From Alkalicoccus chagannorensis DSM 18086 (lineage in GTDB: Bacteria; Bacillota; Bacilli; Bacillales; Salisediminibacteriaceae), in contig NZ_AUCK01000031.1 in assembly GCF_000429725.1 (NCBI RefSeq), positions 1 through 47,127 of the forward strand: a DNA stretch of 47,127 nucleotides. Reading direction: 5' to 3'. The translations under genes and the position numbers were made by a program. The first letter of the stretch is position 1. The number at the start of each line of letters is the position of its first letter. This document shows positions 34,503 to 43,005 of the stretch, piece after piece. The notes beneath the pieces were generated by a model. That model did no database searches. It was given only the letters and a program-made list of their open reading frames with translations, and was not told the DNA's origin.

Positions 34503-35753
34503 ATGACTGTGTCCGCTGCCGGTGCCGTGATCGGCCTGGTGATCGCTATCATTATGATATTTATAAAATTCCCTCCGGTCTACTCGCTCCTCACCGGGGC
34601 TGTAGCCGGCGGATTGATCGGGGGAGCCGATTTATCCAGTACGATTGATTTTATGATGGAAGGCGCTGAAGGAATGGTGCCTGCCGCTCTCCGGGTGCTC
34701 GCAGCAGGTGTCCTTGCCGGCGTCATGATTGAAACGGGGGCGGCTACTTCCATTGCTACTGCCATCGTCCGGGCAATCGGCGAGAAAAAAGCGCTGTTTG
34801 CGCTCGTTCTGGCCGCATGGCTGCTTACTGCTGTCGGTGTCTTCATTGTGGTGGCGATCATGACAGTAGCCACCATTGCCATGGCCATTGCGTATCAGGC
34901 GAACTTGTCCAAACCGGCCATCCTTCTCGCGATGGTCGGCGGCGGCAAAGCAGGCAATATCATGTCGCCGAACCCCAACACCATCGCCCTTGCCGATGCA
35001 TTCGATCTCCCGCTGACAACCTTGATGGCAGCCGGTATTCCGGCTGGAATCTTCGGCATTTTCGCGGCCTATTTCCTGTCCCAGCGGCTGAAGAAAAAGG
35101 GCTCGTTTGTCGAAGAAGACGAGACACCCGAAACAGCCGAACACCTGCCTGCCGTCTGGACATCCGCAGCAGCACCGGCGGCGGCGATCGGCCTGCTGCT
35201 GCTGAACCCGGCAGCCGGTATTGAAATCGATCCACTCGTCGCTCTTCCTGCCGGTGCGCTTTTCGGGGCACTTGTCATGAAAAAAACCGACATGTTCTCT
35301 TATTGTGCTCTCAGTGGATTAGGAAAAGTTTCTCCGGTCGCGGTTCTGCTGATCTGTACCGGAACGATCGCCGGGATCATTTCCAACTCGAACGTCGCCG
35401 TTATTGTCACCGGGATGACGGAAGCGGCGGGCATGCCTGCCTTTGTGATTGCACCGCTTTCCGGCATTGTTATGGGAGCAGCGACTGGCTCGACGACGGC
35501 AGCCGCTGTCGTGTCTGCAGAAGTATTCGGTGAGCGGCTGATCGAATCCGGAGTAGATCCGCTTTCGGCAGCCGTCATGATTCACGGCGGAGCAAACATG
35601 CTCGACCACGCCCCTGTCGGCAGTTTCTTTCATGCTACTGCAGCGGCTGTCGGAATGGGCATGAAAGAACGGCTCAAGCTGTTCCCTTATGAAGCAGCAG
35701 TCGGTTCTGTAGTCATGATCGTTCCCGTCATTCTGTTCGGCTGGATCTGGTAA
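34503..35753 (+). CDS. GntP family hydroxyacid permease
   Basis: A 416-residue membrane protein of the GntP family of proton-linked transporters for gluconate and related hydroxyacids. Some dozen helices are evident; motifs include MVGGGKAGNIMSPNPNTIALADAF and MIHGGANMLDHAPVGSFFH, the latter near the C-terminus. The ATG at 34503 lies 8 bases after AAAGGAG. It is followed by a hairpin and the glycerate kinase gene, so glycerate (or glycolate/tartronate) is the likely substrate by association. Confidence 0.9.
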   Translation: MTVSAAGAVIGLVIAIIMIFIKFPPVYSLLTGAVAGGLIGGADLSSTIDFMMEGAEGMVPAALRVLAAGVLAGVMIETGAATSIATAIVRAIGEKKALFALVLAAWLLTAVGVFIVVAIMTVATIAMAIAYQANLSKPAILLAMVGGGKAGNIMSPNPNTIALADAFDLPLTTLMAAGIPAGIFGIFAAYFLSQRLKKKGSFVEEDETPETAEHLPAVWTSAAAPAAAIGLLLLNPAAGIEIDPLVALPAGALFGALVMKKTDMFSYCALSGLGKVSPVAVLLICTGTIAGIISNSNVAVIVTGMTEAAGMPAFVIAPLSGIVMGAATGSTTAAAVVSAEVFGERLIESGVDPLSAAVMIHGGANMLDHAPVGSFFHATAAAVGMGMKERLKLFPYEAAVGSVVMIVPVILFGWIW

Positions 35754-35807
35754 GCCACTCGTGCTGATGCACAGTAATTACTACTTTAAATCCTTCCTTT
35801 TTGTGCA

Positions 35808-35839
35808 GAAGCCTCGTGATTTGCGAGGCTTCTCTCTTT
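35808..35839 (+). terminator. Hairpin between permease and glycerate kinase
   Basis: GAAGCCTCG and CGAGGCTTC form a perfect 9-bp stem followed by TCTCTTTAT. A TATAAT box (35839-35844) begins right at its end and may be the glycerate kinase promoter. Confidence 0.7.
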
Positions 35840-35872
35840 ATAATAGAAAGAAACCGCTTACAAAGGAGTGTG

Positions 35873-37024
35873 ATGACGGTGCATATAGTTATTGCTCCGG
35901 ACTCATTTAAAGAATCAGCAGACGCACTGCAGGTGGCCAATGCAGTCGAAAAAGGCATGAAGACGGCCTTTCCGACAGCTTCATTTACGAAAGTACCGAT
36001 GGCAGATGGCGGTGAAGGAACGGTCCGCGCGGTGGTAGATGCTACCGGCGGCCAGGTCGTTTCCACTGACGTCACCGGCCCCGGCGGCAGTGTAGTAACG
36101 GCTTCATACGGCGTTACCGGTGATGGAACGACGGCCGTCATGGAAATGGCAGAAGCGGCCGGAATTCATCTGACAGTAAGAGAACATCGATCGCCGGATA
36201 CAGCGACAACAGCGGGGGTGGGCGACATGATCCTGGATGCCCTGGACCGCGGCGTGCGTCATTTCGTTGTAGGTATTGGCGGCAGTGCCACGAATGATGG
36301 AGGAGCCGGCATGCTGCAGCGCCTCGGCGTTTCTTTTCAGGACAGCCGCGGCGTCGAACTGCCGCATGGAGGTCGTGCGCTGCTTGCGCTTGATCGACTG
36401 GATACTTCCGAACTCGATCCGAGACTGGAGGAGAGCCGCTTCCGCATCGCCTGCGACGTGGATAACCCTTTGTGCGGCCCGAACGGTGCCTCCGTCGTTT
36501 ACGGACCGCAAAAAGGCGCAGAGGAGGAAATGATCACTGAACTGGATCGGGCACTAGCCCAATTCGCTGCGGTCGGCGAAGCACACGGTCTGCCGGACGT
36601 CCGGTATGTCCCTGGCTCCGGAGCTGCCGGAGGACTTGGAGCAGGTTTTCTGATGTTTCTACCGTCTTCTCTCGAGCGCGGGGCTGTCATTGTGGCAGAA
36701 GAGACCGGGCTGGCCGAGCAGCTGCAGCATGCTGACATCGTCGTTACCGGCGAAGGGGGGATGAACCATCAGACAGTGAACGGCAAGACGCCGGTCTACG
36801 TTGCACAGCTTTCCAGACAGGTAAATCCCGACGCTCCCGTCATCGCACTCTGCGGAAGCATTTCTGACGGATATGAAGGCGTGTTTGACGAAGGCATCGA
36901 CGCCGTGTTCAGCAGCCTCCGGGAACCTGCCTCACTGGATGAACTCCCTGCCCGTGCAGAGGGGGACATCGAGCTGGCAGCGGCAAATATCGCCCGTATG
37001 CTGCGATTGTCGTTCTCTTCGTGA
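35873..37024 (+). CDS. glxK: Glycerate kinase (GlxK/GarK type)
   Basis: A 383-residue kinase making 2-phosphoglycerate from glycerate. Family blocks are IVIAPDSFKESADALQVANAVEKG, PMADGGEGTVRAVVDATGG, GIGGSATNDGGAGMLQRLG, IACDVDNPLCGPNGASVVYGPQKGA and VTGEGGMNHQTVNGKTPVYVA. The ATG at 35873 is 4 bases from AAAGGAG; a GTG two codons later (35879) has better spacing, so the exact start is open. With the GntP permease it suffices to bring glycerate into glycolysis. Confidence 0.93.
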   Translation: MTVHIVIAPDSFKESADALQVANAVEKGMKTAFPTASFTKVPMADGGEGTVRAVVDATGGQVVSTDVTGPGGSVVTASYGVTGDGTTAVMEMAEAAGIHLTVREHRSPDTATTAGVGDMILDALDRGVRHFVVGIGGSATNDGGAGMLQRLGVSFQDSRGVELPHGGRALLALDRLDTSELDPRLEESRFRIACDVDNPLCGPNGASVVYGPQKGAEEEMITELDRALAQFAAVGEAHGLPDVRYVPGSGAAGGLGAGFLMFLPSSLERGAVIVAEETGLAEQLQHADIVVTGEGGMNHQTVNGKTPVYVAQLSRQVNPDAPVIALCGSISDGYEGVFDEGIDAVFSSLREPASLDELPARAEGDIELAAANIARMLRLSFSS

Positions 37025-37039
37025 TTTCAGCCTTTCTTT

Positions 37040-37246
37040 TTAACAGAGGTGGAGCGCCCGCGAAGCGTGCATAAGAGCTCCCTGCAGGCAGAAAAAGCTC
37101 CAGGATCTGCTTCCGCATGTTCTCAGATCCGCGCTCATAACGAAGCGCCACGTACTCTTCATCAGAGCGGTGTGCGTTGACCCTGCCGGCTTTTGGGCAC
37201 TCCGTGAAGCCGAAAAGGCCCTTTTTCTGCCTTCGTGCTGCAACAA
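37040..37246 (-). pseudogene. Possible decayed coding fragment
   Basis: On the minus strand one frame reads LFGFTECPKAGRVNAHRSDE and continues through EYVALRYERGSENMRKQILE without stops, with protein-like composition, but it has no start codon or ribosome site. It lies in the 377-bp gap between glycerate kinase and the chemoreceptor. It may be a gene remnant or a fourth repeat family. Confidence 0.3.
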
Positions 37247-37255
37247 CCTAAAACA

Positions 37256-37282
37256 ACCGCGTCAGAAGCTTTCTGACGCGGT
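37256..37282. terminator. Bidirectional terminator
   Basis: ACCGCGTCAGAA, GCT, TTCTGACGCGGT make a perfect 12-bp stem. TTGTTTT follows on the minus strand and GGATTTTC on the plus strand. It serves the convergent glycerate kinase and chemoreceptor genes. Confidence 0.8.
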
Positions 37283-37401
37283 CGGATTTTCTATAGAAGC
37301 ATGTCCCTTCTTCCGGCACAGCAGTGAATTGTTCTTTCGTAGAAATACATAAAGTGTCACAGCTGGATGAAGAGCGCTTTTTCCGTGGGCGTTCGGAAAA
37401 A

Positions 37402-38268
37402 TCAGGCTTCCAGCAAGTACTGGACGGAGGACGTCATCGATTTATTGATCGCCGTCAGCTCTCTGCTGACTTCCGAGAACCGTTCGATCAGCTCGTTGTT
37501 TTCCTCTACCGAATTTTCCACGTGTTCAAACGATTGGATCAGACTGCTTGTTGTAGCTTGAATGTCGGAAATCTGGCCGCGGATCGCTTCGGAGGCTTTG
37601 GACGTTTCCTCTGCAAGCTTGCGGACTTCATCAGCAACGACACTGAACCCGCGGCCGTATTCTCCAGCACGCGCCGCTTCAATGGACGCATTCAGTCCGA
37701 GAATGTTCGTCTGCGACGACACTTTATTGATCATTTCCAGTACGGAATCAATTCTACTGATGCTCTGCTCTACTTGTTCCGTCCGTTTTTCCAGGCTCTC
37801 ACTCGAGGAACTGAGGCTGCCTGCCGATTTTTCGAGCTGGTTCGTGTACGTATGAACCGACTCCAGAACTTCTTCCGTCTTTTGGATGTTCTCTTCAATG
37901 GTAATCAAGTGTTCGATGTTATATCCGATCCCAATCGCCCCAATCACCTCGCCCCGGCCGTTTTTAATCGGCTGGGCTTTCCCGAGAAAATGAGTGTTGT
38001 ATACCTCGAATGGAGGCCGTCCGCTCTGCGGTTTCCCATTCAGAGCACCGAGCATTACCGGATCATCTTCCGGTATCGGGTCTCCGGCTTGAATGTCTAC
38101 ATCGATCGTCTTCCCCGGGAAATGGGCATAAAAGCCTTCCCTCGTCGTAATGTCCATCATAAAGTCATCTTTCGAAATTTGTTGAAAAATAGGCGCTGCA
38201 ACCGCGATGGCCTGAAGTATTTCCTCATCGGTCATCTGTGCCAGCGAGCTGTCATCAAACGTCAACAT
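37402..38268 (-). CDS. yfmS: Soluble methyl-accepting chemotaxis protein (YfmS-like)
   Basis: A 288-residue chemoreceptor without membrane segments, the size and layout of B. subtilis YfmS. Residues 1-130 are a sensor domain resembling single-Cache folds ([34 protein letters not shown]). The remainder is the coiled-coil signalling domain with the hairpin tip [20 protein letters not shown], followed by [14 protein letters not shown]. It should form cytoplasmic arrays with CheA/CheW and sense an internal ligand or redox state. The ATG at 38268 follows GGGAGG. It is convergent with glycerate kinase. Confidence 0.9.
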   Translation of the reverse strand: MLTFDDSSLAQMTDEEILQAIAVAAPIFQQISKDDFMMDITTREGFYAHFPGKTIDVDIQAGDPIPEDDPVMLGALNGKPQSGRPPFEVYNTHFLGKAQPIKNGRGEVIGAIGIGYNIEHLITIEENIQKTEEVLESVHTYTNQLEKSAGSLSSSSESLEKRTEQVEQSISRIDSVLEMINKVSSQTNILGLNASIEAARAGEYGRGFSVVADEVRKLAEETSKASEAIRGQISDIQATTSSLIQSFEHVENSVEENNELIERFSEVSRELTAINKSMTSSVQYLLEA

Positions 38269-38535
38269 ATGTATCCTCCCTCAAAAATCATACTCTTCTC
38301 CTATTATGAAGGAAGATGCAACGGTTGACCAGTCACATTTCCCTGGAACGAGCTCTGCTGAATATCCCTTTGTTCCTGAAAAAAGACGGTCTGTGAGAAG
38401 GACGAAACGAGCGGGCGAATAGCTAAGACACCGCAGCTTCCTAAGGCACACACAGATTCCGTTTCCTCCTCTGGTATGTTATGATAATGGAGGTTTTGCA
38501 GCTCAAACCCTTTATCACAAAGGAGTCAGTATCAT

Positions 38536-39042
38536 ATGGTTAAATGGATTACCGGCACGGCCGGACTGCTCGTATACATCGGTTTCATCGTCTTTTATTA
38601 TATCCAGATTTCTCCCTACACACAGGAGCTGGAAGACTGGCTGGCAGCAGGAACAGCTGCGCTGGGATTGATTCTGCTTGCGGCCACGTTGATCACCCCG
38701 CAGCGTCTGCGGATTCTTGCCGGTATTTTTTTGACTCTGTTTCTCGCTGTCACGCTGGTGAATGCCATGTTCTGGCTCGTGCGCCCTTACCAGATGGTCT
38801 ACCAGGACGTCCCGGAACGAATGGATATGCTGGAAGAGCATCTGGAAGAAGAGTATCCGGGTCGTTCTTTTGATATCAGCCAGAGTCCTGTCGACGAAGA
38901 CCCGCTGTTTTTGTTCTTTGTTGAATTCGACGATGAGCCCGGGTACGTCTACTATTATTATATGGACCGGGACACTGCTGAAGGCGAGAGTCCAATTGAG
39001 CCGGACGGCGGCCATGTCCAGGAGGAAGCACCTTCCTCCTGA
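38536..39042 (+). CDS. Hypothetical membrane protein
   Basis: A 168-residue protein I do not recognise. Three membrane helices lie in residues 5-90 (ITGTAGLLVYIGFIVFYYIQ, LAAGTAALGLILLAATLI, ILAGIFLTLFLAVTLVNAMF). The C-terminal ~75 residues are very acidic (ERMDMLEEHLEEEYPGRSFD, DDEPGYVYYYYMDRD), probably outside. The ATG follows AAAGGAG. A good terminator follows at 39217. Confidence 0.72.
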   Translation: MVKWITGTAGLLVYIGFIVFYYIQISPYTQELEDWLAAGTAALGLILLAATLITPQRLRILAGIFLTLFLAVTLVNAMFWLVRPYQMVYQDVPERMDMLEEHLEEEYPGRSFDISQSPVDEDPLFLFFVEFDDEPGYVYYYYMDRDTAEGESPIEPDGGHVQEEAPSS

Positions 39043-39133
39043 GGCAGACCCGCCCTGCCCTCCGCTTTCCTTTCGTTGCTGTCGTCATTCTTTCCCCGTG
39101 GATAACAGTCTTCCTGCCCGAGGCTTCTACGTC

Positions 39134-39210
39134 GGTACAGAAAAGACGCTACGGAAATGAACCTCTACCCCAACATTTATTTTAGAACCAAACTTACACA
39201 TTCTTACCAC
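39134..39210 (+). repeat. R2 3' end fused to R1 3' end
   Basis: ACGGAAATGAACC...CCCCAACATTTATTTTAGAACC is the right end of R2. It runs straight into AAACTTACACATTCTTACC, the right end of R1. The bodies of both repeats are missing. This lies in the 319-bp gap after the hypothetical membrane gene. Confidence 0.75.
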
Positions 39211-39216
39211 ATAAAT

Positions 39217-39261
39217 AAACGCTCTCGACGATCCATTAAGGATGATCGAGAGCGTTTTTTT
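39217..39261 (+). terminator. Strong terminator
   Basis: AAACGCTCTCGA and TCGAGAGCGTTT form a perfect stem with a 20-base loop; seven Ts follow. Confidence 0.9.
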
Positions 39262-39361
39262 ACTTGCTGGAACCCTTTGTTGTCTCTTTCGCAGGCCATC
39301 GCTCATCCGCTCTGGTGTTGATCCGGAGAAAAAAGGAGAGAGCCCCTCCTTTTCGTTTCCG

Positions 39362-39826
39362 CTACGTCCATTCCCTCACGTATTCCATCACATTTTCCGC
39401 AAAGGACATCATATTCAAATAATTGATGAGGACAAAACCGATCAGCATCGCCGACAGAATGAACGTACCTGCAACAGCTGCTGTACGAAGCGTCGTTGTC
39501 CGCTCCATCCGGGCAGCGTACAGGGAGGCGCCTCCTGCGACGACGAGCAGCAGAACAGCCGATCTGGCGGCCTGCTTCATGTCGTTTTCCGCTGATGCAG
39601 CGAGCTGCATCGCTGCCGTCCACTGATCATCTATGTTGGATTGATGAGCACGATGCTCTTCCGTGTTCCAAAGTCCGTAGGTTACAACGGCCTCTTCTCC
39701 GTCCATCTCGTATTGAATCACGCCGGGATACAGATCCAGAAACTGTACGAGGCTTAAGAGAATCAGGCCTGTAGAACAAACAAGCACAATCAGGGAGATG
39801 TAGGTATTCTTGTTTTTTATCAACAT
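39362..39826 (-). CDS. Hypothetical membrane protein
   Basis: A 154-residue protein with three membrane helices: residues 8-27 (YISLIVLVCSTGLILLSLVQ), about 85-102 (AVLLLVVAGGASLYAA) and about 113-136 (AAVAGTFILSAMLIGFVLINYL). The external loop between the first two carries YEMDGEEAVVTYGLWNTEEH. I do not recognise a family. The ATG at 39826 lies 9 bases after AAGGAG. It begins 36 bp after the TIGR02206 family gene and is probably cotranscribed. Confidence 0.7.
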   Translation of the reverse strand: MLIKNKNTYISLIVLVCSTGLILLSLVQFLDLYPGVIQYEMDGEEAVVTYGLWNTEEHRAHQSNIDDQWTAAMQLAASAENDMKQAARSAVLLLVVAGGASLYAARMERTTTLRTAAVAGTFILSAMLIGFVLINYLNMMSFAENVMEYVREWT

Positions 39827-39862
39827 ACGTCTGCACTCCTTCTCCATCCGCTCCATACTGTA

Positions 39863-40555
39863 TCACGTTTTTCTCCTTGAGCCAACCAGAATCCAGAGGA
39901 GAAAAAAGAAGAAAAGAGCCGCCGCCTGCATGCCGATGAAATGCCATGGCTGAGGTCCGAAAAAGTCCAGAATACTCCGACCCGAGGGCGGTCTCATGAT
40001 AAACCAGTAGTTCCCCCCGGTCCTCGTGTTAATGATCCAGATGAAGGGAACCATCAGATTCAGCCCCAGCCAGCTCACACCGATATGACGGAAATAGACA
40101 GGCCAGCCTTCGCCCCATCGGAAATAAAACATCACAAGAACCGCCAGCATGTGCGTATAGAAAAAGTGAATGAATCTGAAGTGCGGAAAATCATAACTTA
40201 ACACAGGCGTCACCATCGCCTGCGCTGCCCCGCCGACAGCAAACAAAAACATGAACTGAAACAACCATTTCCACCGGAAGATCAGGAGCAGGGCGGTCAG
40301 CTGGACCGTAATACTGCTCAGTTCGATCGGCAGGGAGTGCCGGACGCTCCACTGTCCGGTGGAAAGGAGGAAAGCTTGATAAGCCGCTTCCATCAGCAGG
40401 AGAGAAATACCTACGGCCACCTCACATTTTCTTGAAACTATGCTGCCTTTGTTTCTGTATAGAAACAGAAGACCCGCAGCAAGCAGCGCCAGCACAGCCC
40501 AGTGCGAAACGGAGAAATGCTCAAATACGTACGGTTCAGGATCTGCACGAAACAT
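39863..40555 (-). CDS. ywaF: TIGR02206 family (YwaF-like) membrane protein
   Basis: A 230-residue protein with seven membrane helices, recognised as the YwaF/TIGR02206 family by HSLPIELSSITVQLTALLL, FFYTHMLAVLVMFYF and NTRTGGNYWFIMRPPSGRSI, then LDFFGPQPWHF. Function unknown. The ATG at 40555 follows GGGGAGGTGG. It is followed by a small membrane gene on the same strand. Confidence 0.88.
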   Translation of the reverse strand: MFRADPEPYVFEHFSVSHWAVLALLAAGLLFLYRNKGSIVSRKCEVAVGISLLLMEAAYQAFLLSTGQWSVRHSLPIELSSITVQLTALLLIFRWKWLFQFMFLFAVGGAAQAMVTPVLSYDFPHFRFIHFFYTHMLAVLVMFYFRWGEGWPVYFRHIGVSWLGLNLMVPFIWIINTRTGGNYWFIMRPPSGRSILDFFGPQPWHFIGMQAAALFFFFLLWILVGSRRKT

Positions 40556-40651
40556 GGTCTACCACCTCCCCGGAAAAGCTCCTGAATTTCACGTTTAATT
40601 GAAAACATTTGAAGGAATGGGTTCTATAACAAGTATAGAGGAGGAATAGCT

Positions 40652-40831
40652 ATGGATAAACAGTATTCCATCATCGTGATTGACAAACTCGGTGAAATGA
40701 AAATGCTTCAGCACCCGGAAGGCAGCAAAACGGAAGAAGTCATGATGAAAACGAAAGAGGAAGCGTGCAGCTTTTATGACAAAATGAAGCAGCTGTATCA
40801 GGAATGTTCCGTGAAAATGATCGCCCGCTGA
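40652..40831 (+). CDS. Small hypothetical protein, 59 residues
   Basis: A short gene with a strong AGAGGAGGAA site 7 bases before its ATG. The product begins MDKQYSIIVIDKLGEMKML and ends YQECSVKMIAR; a beta strand and a helix rich in Lys and Glu (KTEEVMMKTKEEACSFYDKM) are predicted. I do not recognise it. It is divergent from the YwaF-like gene. Confidence 0.65.
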   Translation: MDKQYSIIVIDKLGEMKMLQHPEGSKTEEVMMKTKEEACSFYDKMKQLYQECSVKMIAR

Positions 40832-40952
40832 TCTCCCCCCCTTTCCAATGAATGAATAAGCGAAGAGCTGCAGCCGCTCCCTCCACTCGAACGCAGCTCC
40901 CTCCCTCCTTTTATTACATCCTCAATACAATATTTCGAGAAGATGATGTTTG

Positions 40953-40981
40953 TTGCATACCCGTTACAAAATCTCCATACT
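40953..40981 (+). promoter_or_regulatory. Candidate promoter of the amidase gene
   Basis: TTGCAT (40953-40958) and CATACT (40976-40981) are spaced by 17 bp, 88 bp before the start codon. Confidence 0.45.
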
Positions 40982-41069
40982 CCGATGCATAAAGTTCCCT
41001 CATATGATGTGATACTGTGTGTAGTAGAGTGTTTTCAGGCACATCAAATCACATTGGGGAGATGAAAGA

Positions 41070-42509
41070 ATGCAGTGGAAATCCATCATGTATCTGGTCC
41101 TGGCAGTTGTCATGCTCATGACAACGTTTGCGACCAGTGCAGGGGCGTCAAGTCCATTCACAGACACCGACAGTGAAGAGATTAAAACATTGAACAGTGA
41201 CGGCATTGTCCAGGGATATGAGGATAACGAATTCCAGCCGCAGCGTGAAGTGAGCCGGGCAGAGGCTGCGACGATGATCGGTAGATCGCTGAACCTTCCA
41301 GCGAACTCCACCGACAACATCTTTCCGGATGTACCATCAACCCATTTTGCTTCAGCATACATACAGGCGGCTTCTGATGCTTCCATCGTAAATGGATATG
41401 AAGACGGAAGCTTTGGTCCGGATGAACAGCTGAATCGTGGTGAAATGGCTGCTATTATTGCAAGAGCATATGATCTGGACGGAGGGGAACCTGCCGATTT
41501 CTCTGATGTTCCTTCATCACATCAATTTCATGGAGATATTGAAGCACTGTCTGCTTCAGGAATCACGGTCGGTTATGATGACGGCACCTTCCTGCCGGAG
41601 CAGAATATTTCACGAGAGGAATTTTCTCTAATGCTGGCCCGGGCCCTCTATCCGGAATTCCGTCCTTCTTTTGAAGAAGAGGAAGAAAACGTGGAGGAGC
41701 CGATCGAGAACGAACCGGAGACAGAACCGGTTGATTCCGGTGATACGATTGGTACCGGGGTTGTGGTCAACAACAGCACTTTGAACGTAAGGCCGGACCC
41801 TTCTACAGACCGGTCCACAGTAGGACAGCTTGTTGAAGGTCAGCAGGTAGCTGTACATGAACGTGTCGGAAACTGGGTGCGCGTATCCACCGATGACACA
41901 ACCGGCTATGTATCTCACAGCTTCCTCATGGTCGATTATGCAGATCACAGCAGTCCCCTTTTCGGTGAGACGATCGTCGTTGATCCAGGACACGGCGGCA
42001 GCGATCCTGGCGCGACAGCCAACGGGGTTGTGGAAAAAGAAATCGTGCTCGATGTCAGCCTCCGCCTGGAGCCGATGCTGCAGGAGGCGGGCGCCAATGT
42101 CATCATGACTCGTCGATCCGACTGGTTCCCATCTCTGTCTGACCGGGTACAAGAGGCAAACAACGCCGAAGCCGACCTCTTCCTCAGTGTACATTCGAAC
42201 GCAGCCGGCAGCACAGCCGCTCACGGAACTGAAACATTTTATGATACGAGTGTCTGGGCGGGCAACAGCCGGACGCTTGCTGACGAGCTGCAGGCAGAAC
42301 TGCTTCAAAAACTTGGTACGAACGATCGTGGCGTGAAAACATCTGGATTCTATGTTATCCGCAACACGAATATGCCGAGCGCACTGGTCGAGCTTGGCTT
42401 TAAGACGAATGCACAGGAAGCTGCCTACATGCAGACAGATGAATTCCGCCGCCTTTCCGCGGATGCTCTCTATGAAGGCGTCCTCGGTTACTACCGGAAT
42501 AAGCAGTAA
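41070..42509 (+). CDS. N-acetylmuramoyl-L-alanine amidase with SLH and SH3b domains
   Basis: A 479-residue secreted cell-wall hydrolase. A signal peptide (residues 1-26, ending SAGA) is followed by three SLH domains (about 28-70, 84-130, 142-190; each with FxD and GYxDGxF-type motifs) that bind pyruvylated wall polymer. After an acidic linker comes an SH3b domain (about 230-288, STLNVRPDPSTD, WVRVSTDDTTGYV). The Amidase_3 domain (about 298-476) has zinc ligands His in VDPGHGGSDPGA, Glu in VEKEIVLDV, His in SVHSNA, and catalytic Glu in LVELGF. Presence of SLH domains suggests an S-layer-like wall. The ATG follows GGGGAGATG. Confidence 0.93.
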   Translation: MQWKSIMYLVLAVVMLMTTFATSAGASSPFTDTDSEEIKTLNSDGIVQGYEDNEFQPQREVSRAEAATMIGRSLNLPANSTDNIFPDVPSTHFASAYIQAASDASIVNGYEDGSFGPDEQLNRGEMAAIIARAYDLDGGEPADFSDVPSSHQFHGDIEALSASGITVGYDDGTFLPEQNISREEFSLMLARALYPEFRPSFEEEEENVEEPIENEPETEPVDSGDTIGTGVVVNNSTLNVRPDPSTDRSTVGQLVEGQQVAVHERVGNWVRVSTDDTTGYVSHSFLMVDYADHSSPLFGETIVVDPGHGGSDPGATANGVVEKEIVLDVSLRLEPMLQEAGANVIMTRRSDWFPSLSDRVQEANNAEADLFLSVHSNAAGSTAAHGTETFYDTSVWAGNSRTLADELQAELLQKLGTNDRGVKTSGFYVIRNTNMPSALVELGFKTNAQEAAYMQTDEFRRLSADALYEGVLGYYRNKQ

Positions 42510-42553
42510 CGATCGCTGGCTGCTGAGGAAAAAACAATAACGCATCTTCAGCC

Positions 42554-42587
42554 GCGCCGGAAGCTTCTCTGCTTCCGGCGCTTTTTT
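42554..42587 (+). terminator. Terminator after the amidase gene
   Basis: GCGCCGGAAGC and GCTTCCGGCGC form a perfect 11-bp stem followed by six Ts. Confidence 0.93.
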
Positions 42588-42643
42588 GCTGAGGGATGCA
42601 GCTGTCATGTTTTGCTGAACATTCCCTAAAGCTGATTTATGGA

Positions 42644-42913
42644 GGTCCTCATTGACATGTTAGGATGAATAGCTTCAAGCATGATCCGATATGTCTCCAA
42701 TGGCACGTGTGAATTTCTCTCAGCTGAATAAATACAAAAACGAAACCTTTGCAGGAATAAAGGCATCGACGCCAGAGAAATGAAGCGACATCCAAAAATC
42801 CTTCTACGCAAGGTGAAGAATAGTGGAGCACAAGCCCCTTGGCAAGCGTCCGCCGAAAACGAATGAAAAACGTCACAGCAATGAATCTTTTCACAAACAT
42901 TTGTTTTAGAACC
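42644..42913 (+). repeat. R2 miniature inverted-repeat element, copy 42 kb
   Basis: 270 bp. Left end GGTCCTCATTGACATGTTAGG; right end ACAAACATTTGTTTTAGAACC, whose reverse complement is GGTTCTAAAACAAATGTTTG. Internal blocks CGACGCCAGAG and CAAGCCCCTTGGCAAGCGTC are shared with the copy at 46767. No flanking duplication is seen, so it may be old. It fills most of the gap before the next gene. Confidence 0.8.
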
Positions 42914-43005
42914 TGTCAGGGTAGTTGCGCCCGTACCTCTCCTGCTATACGCTACAAGGAGAAACGTCATAGACACAGATAAAACAGGAAAGGCGGCATC
43001 CTCCT

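Noticed and set aside
42644-42913. Target duplication around the R2 copy at 42.6 kb
   Set aside because: The eight bases before (TTTATGGA) and after (TGTCAGGG) do not match.
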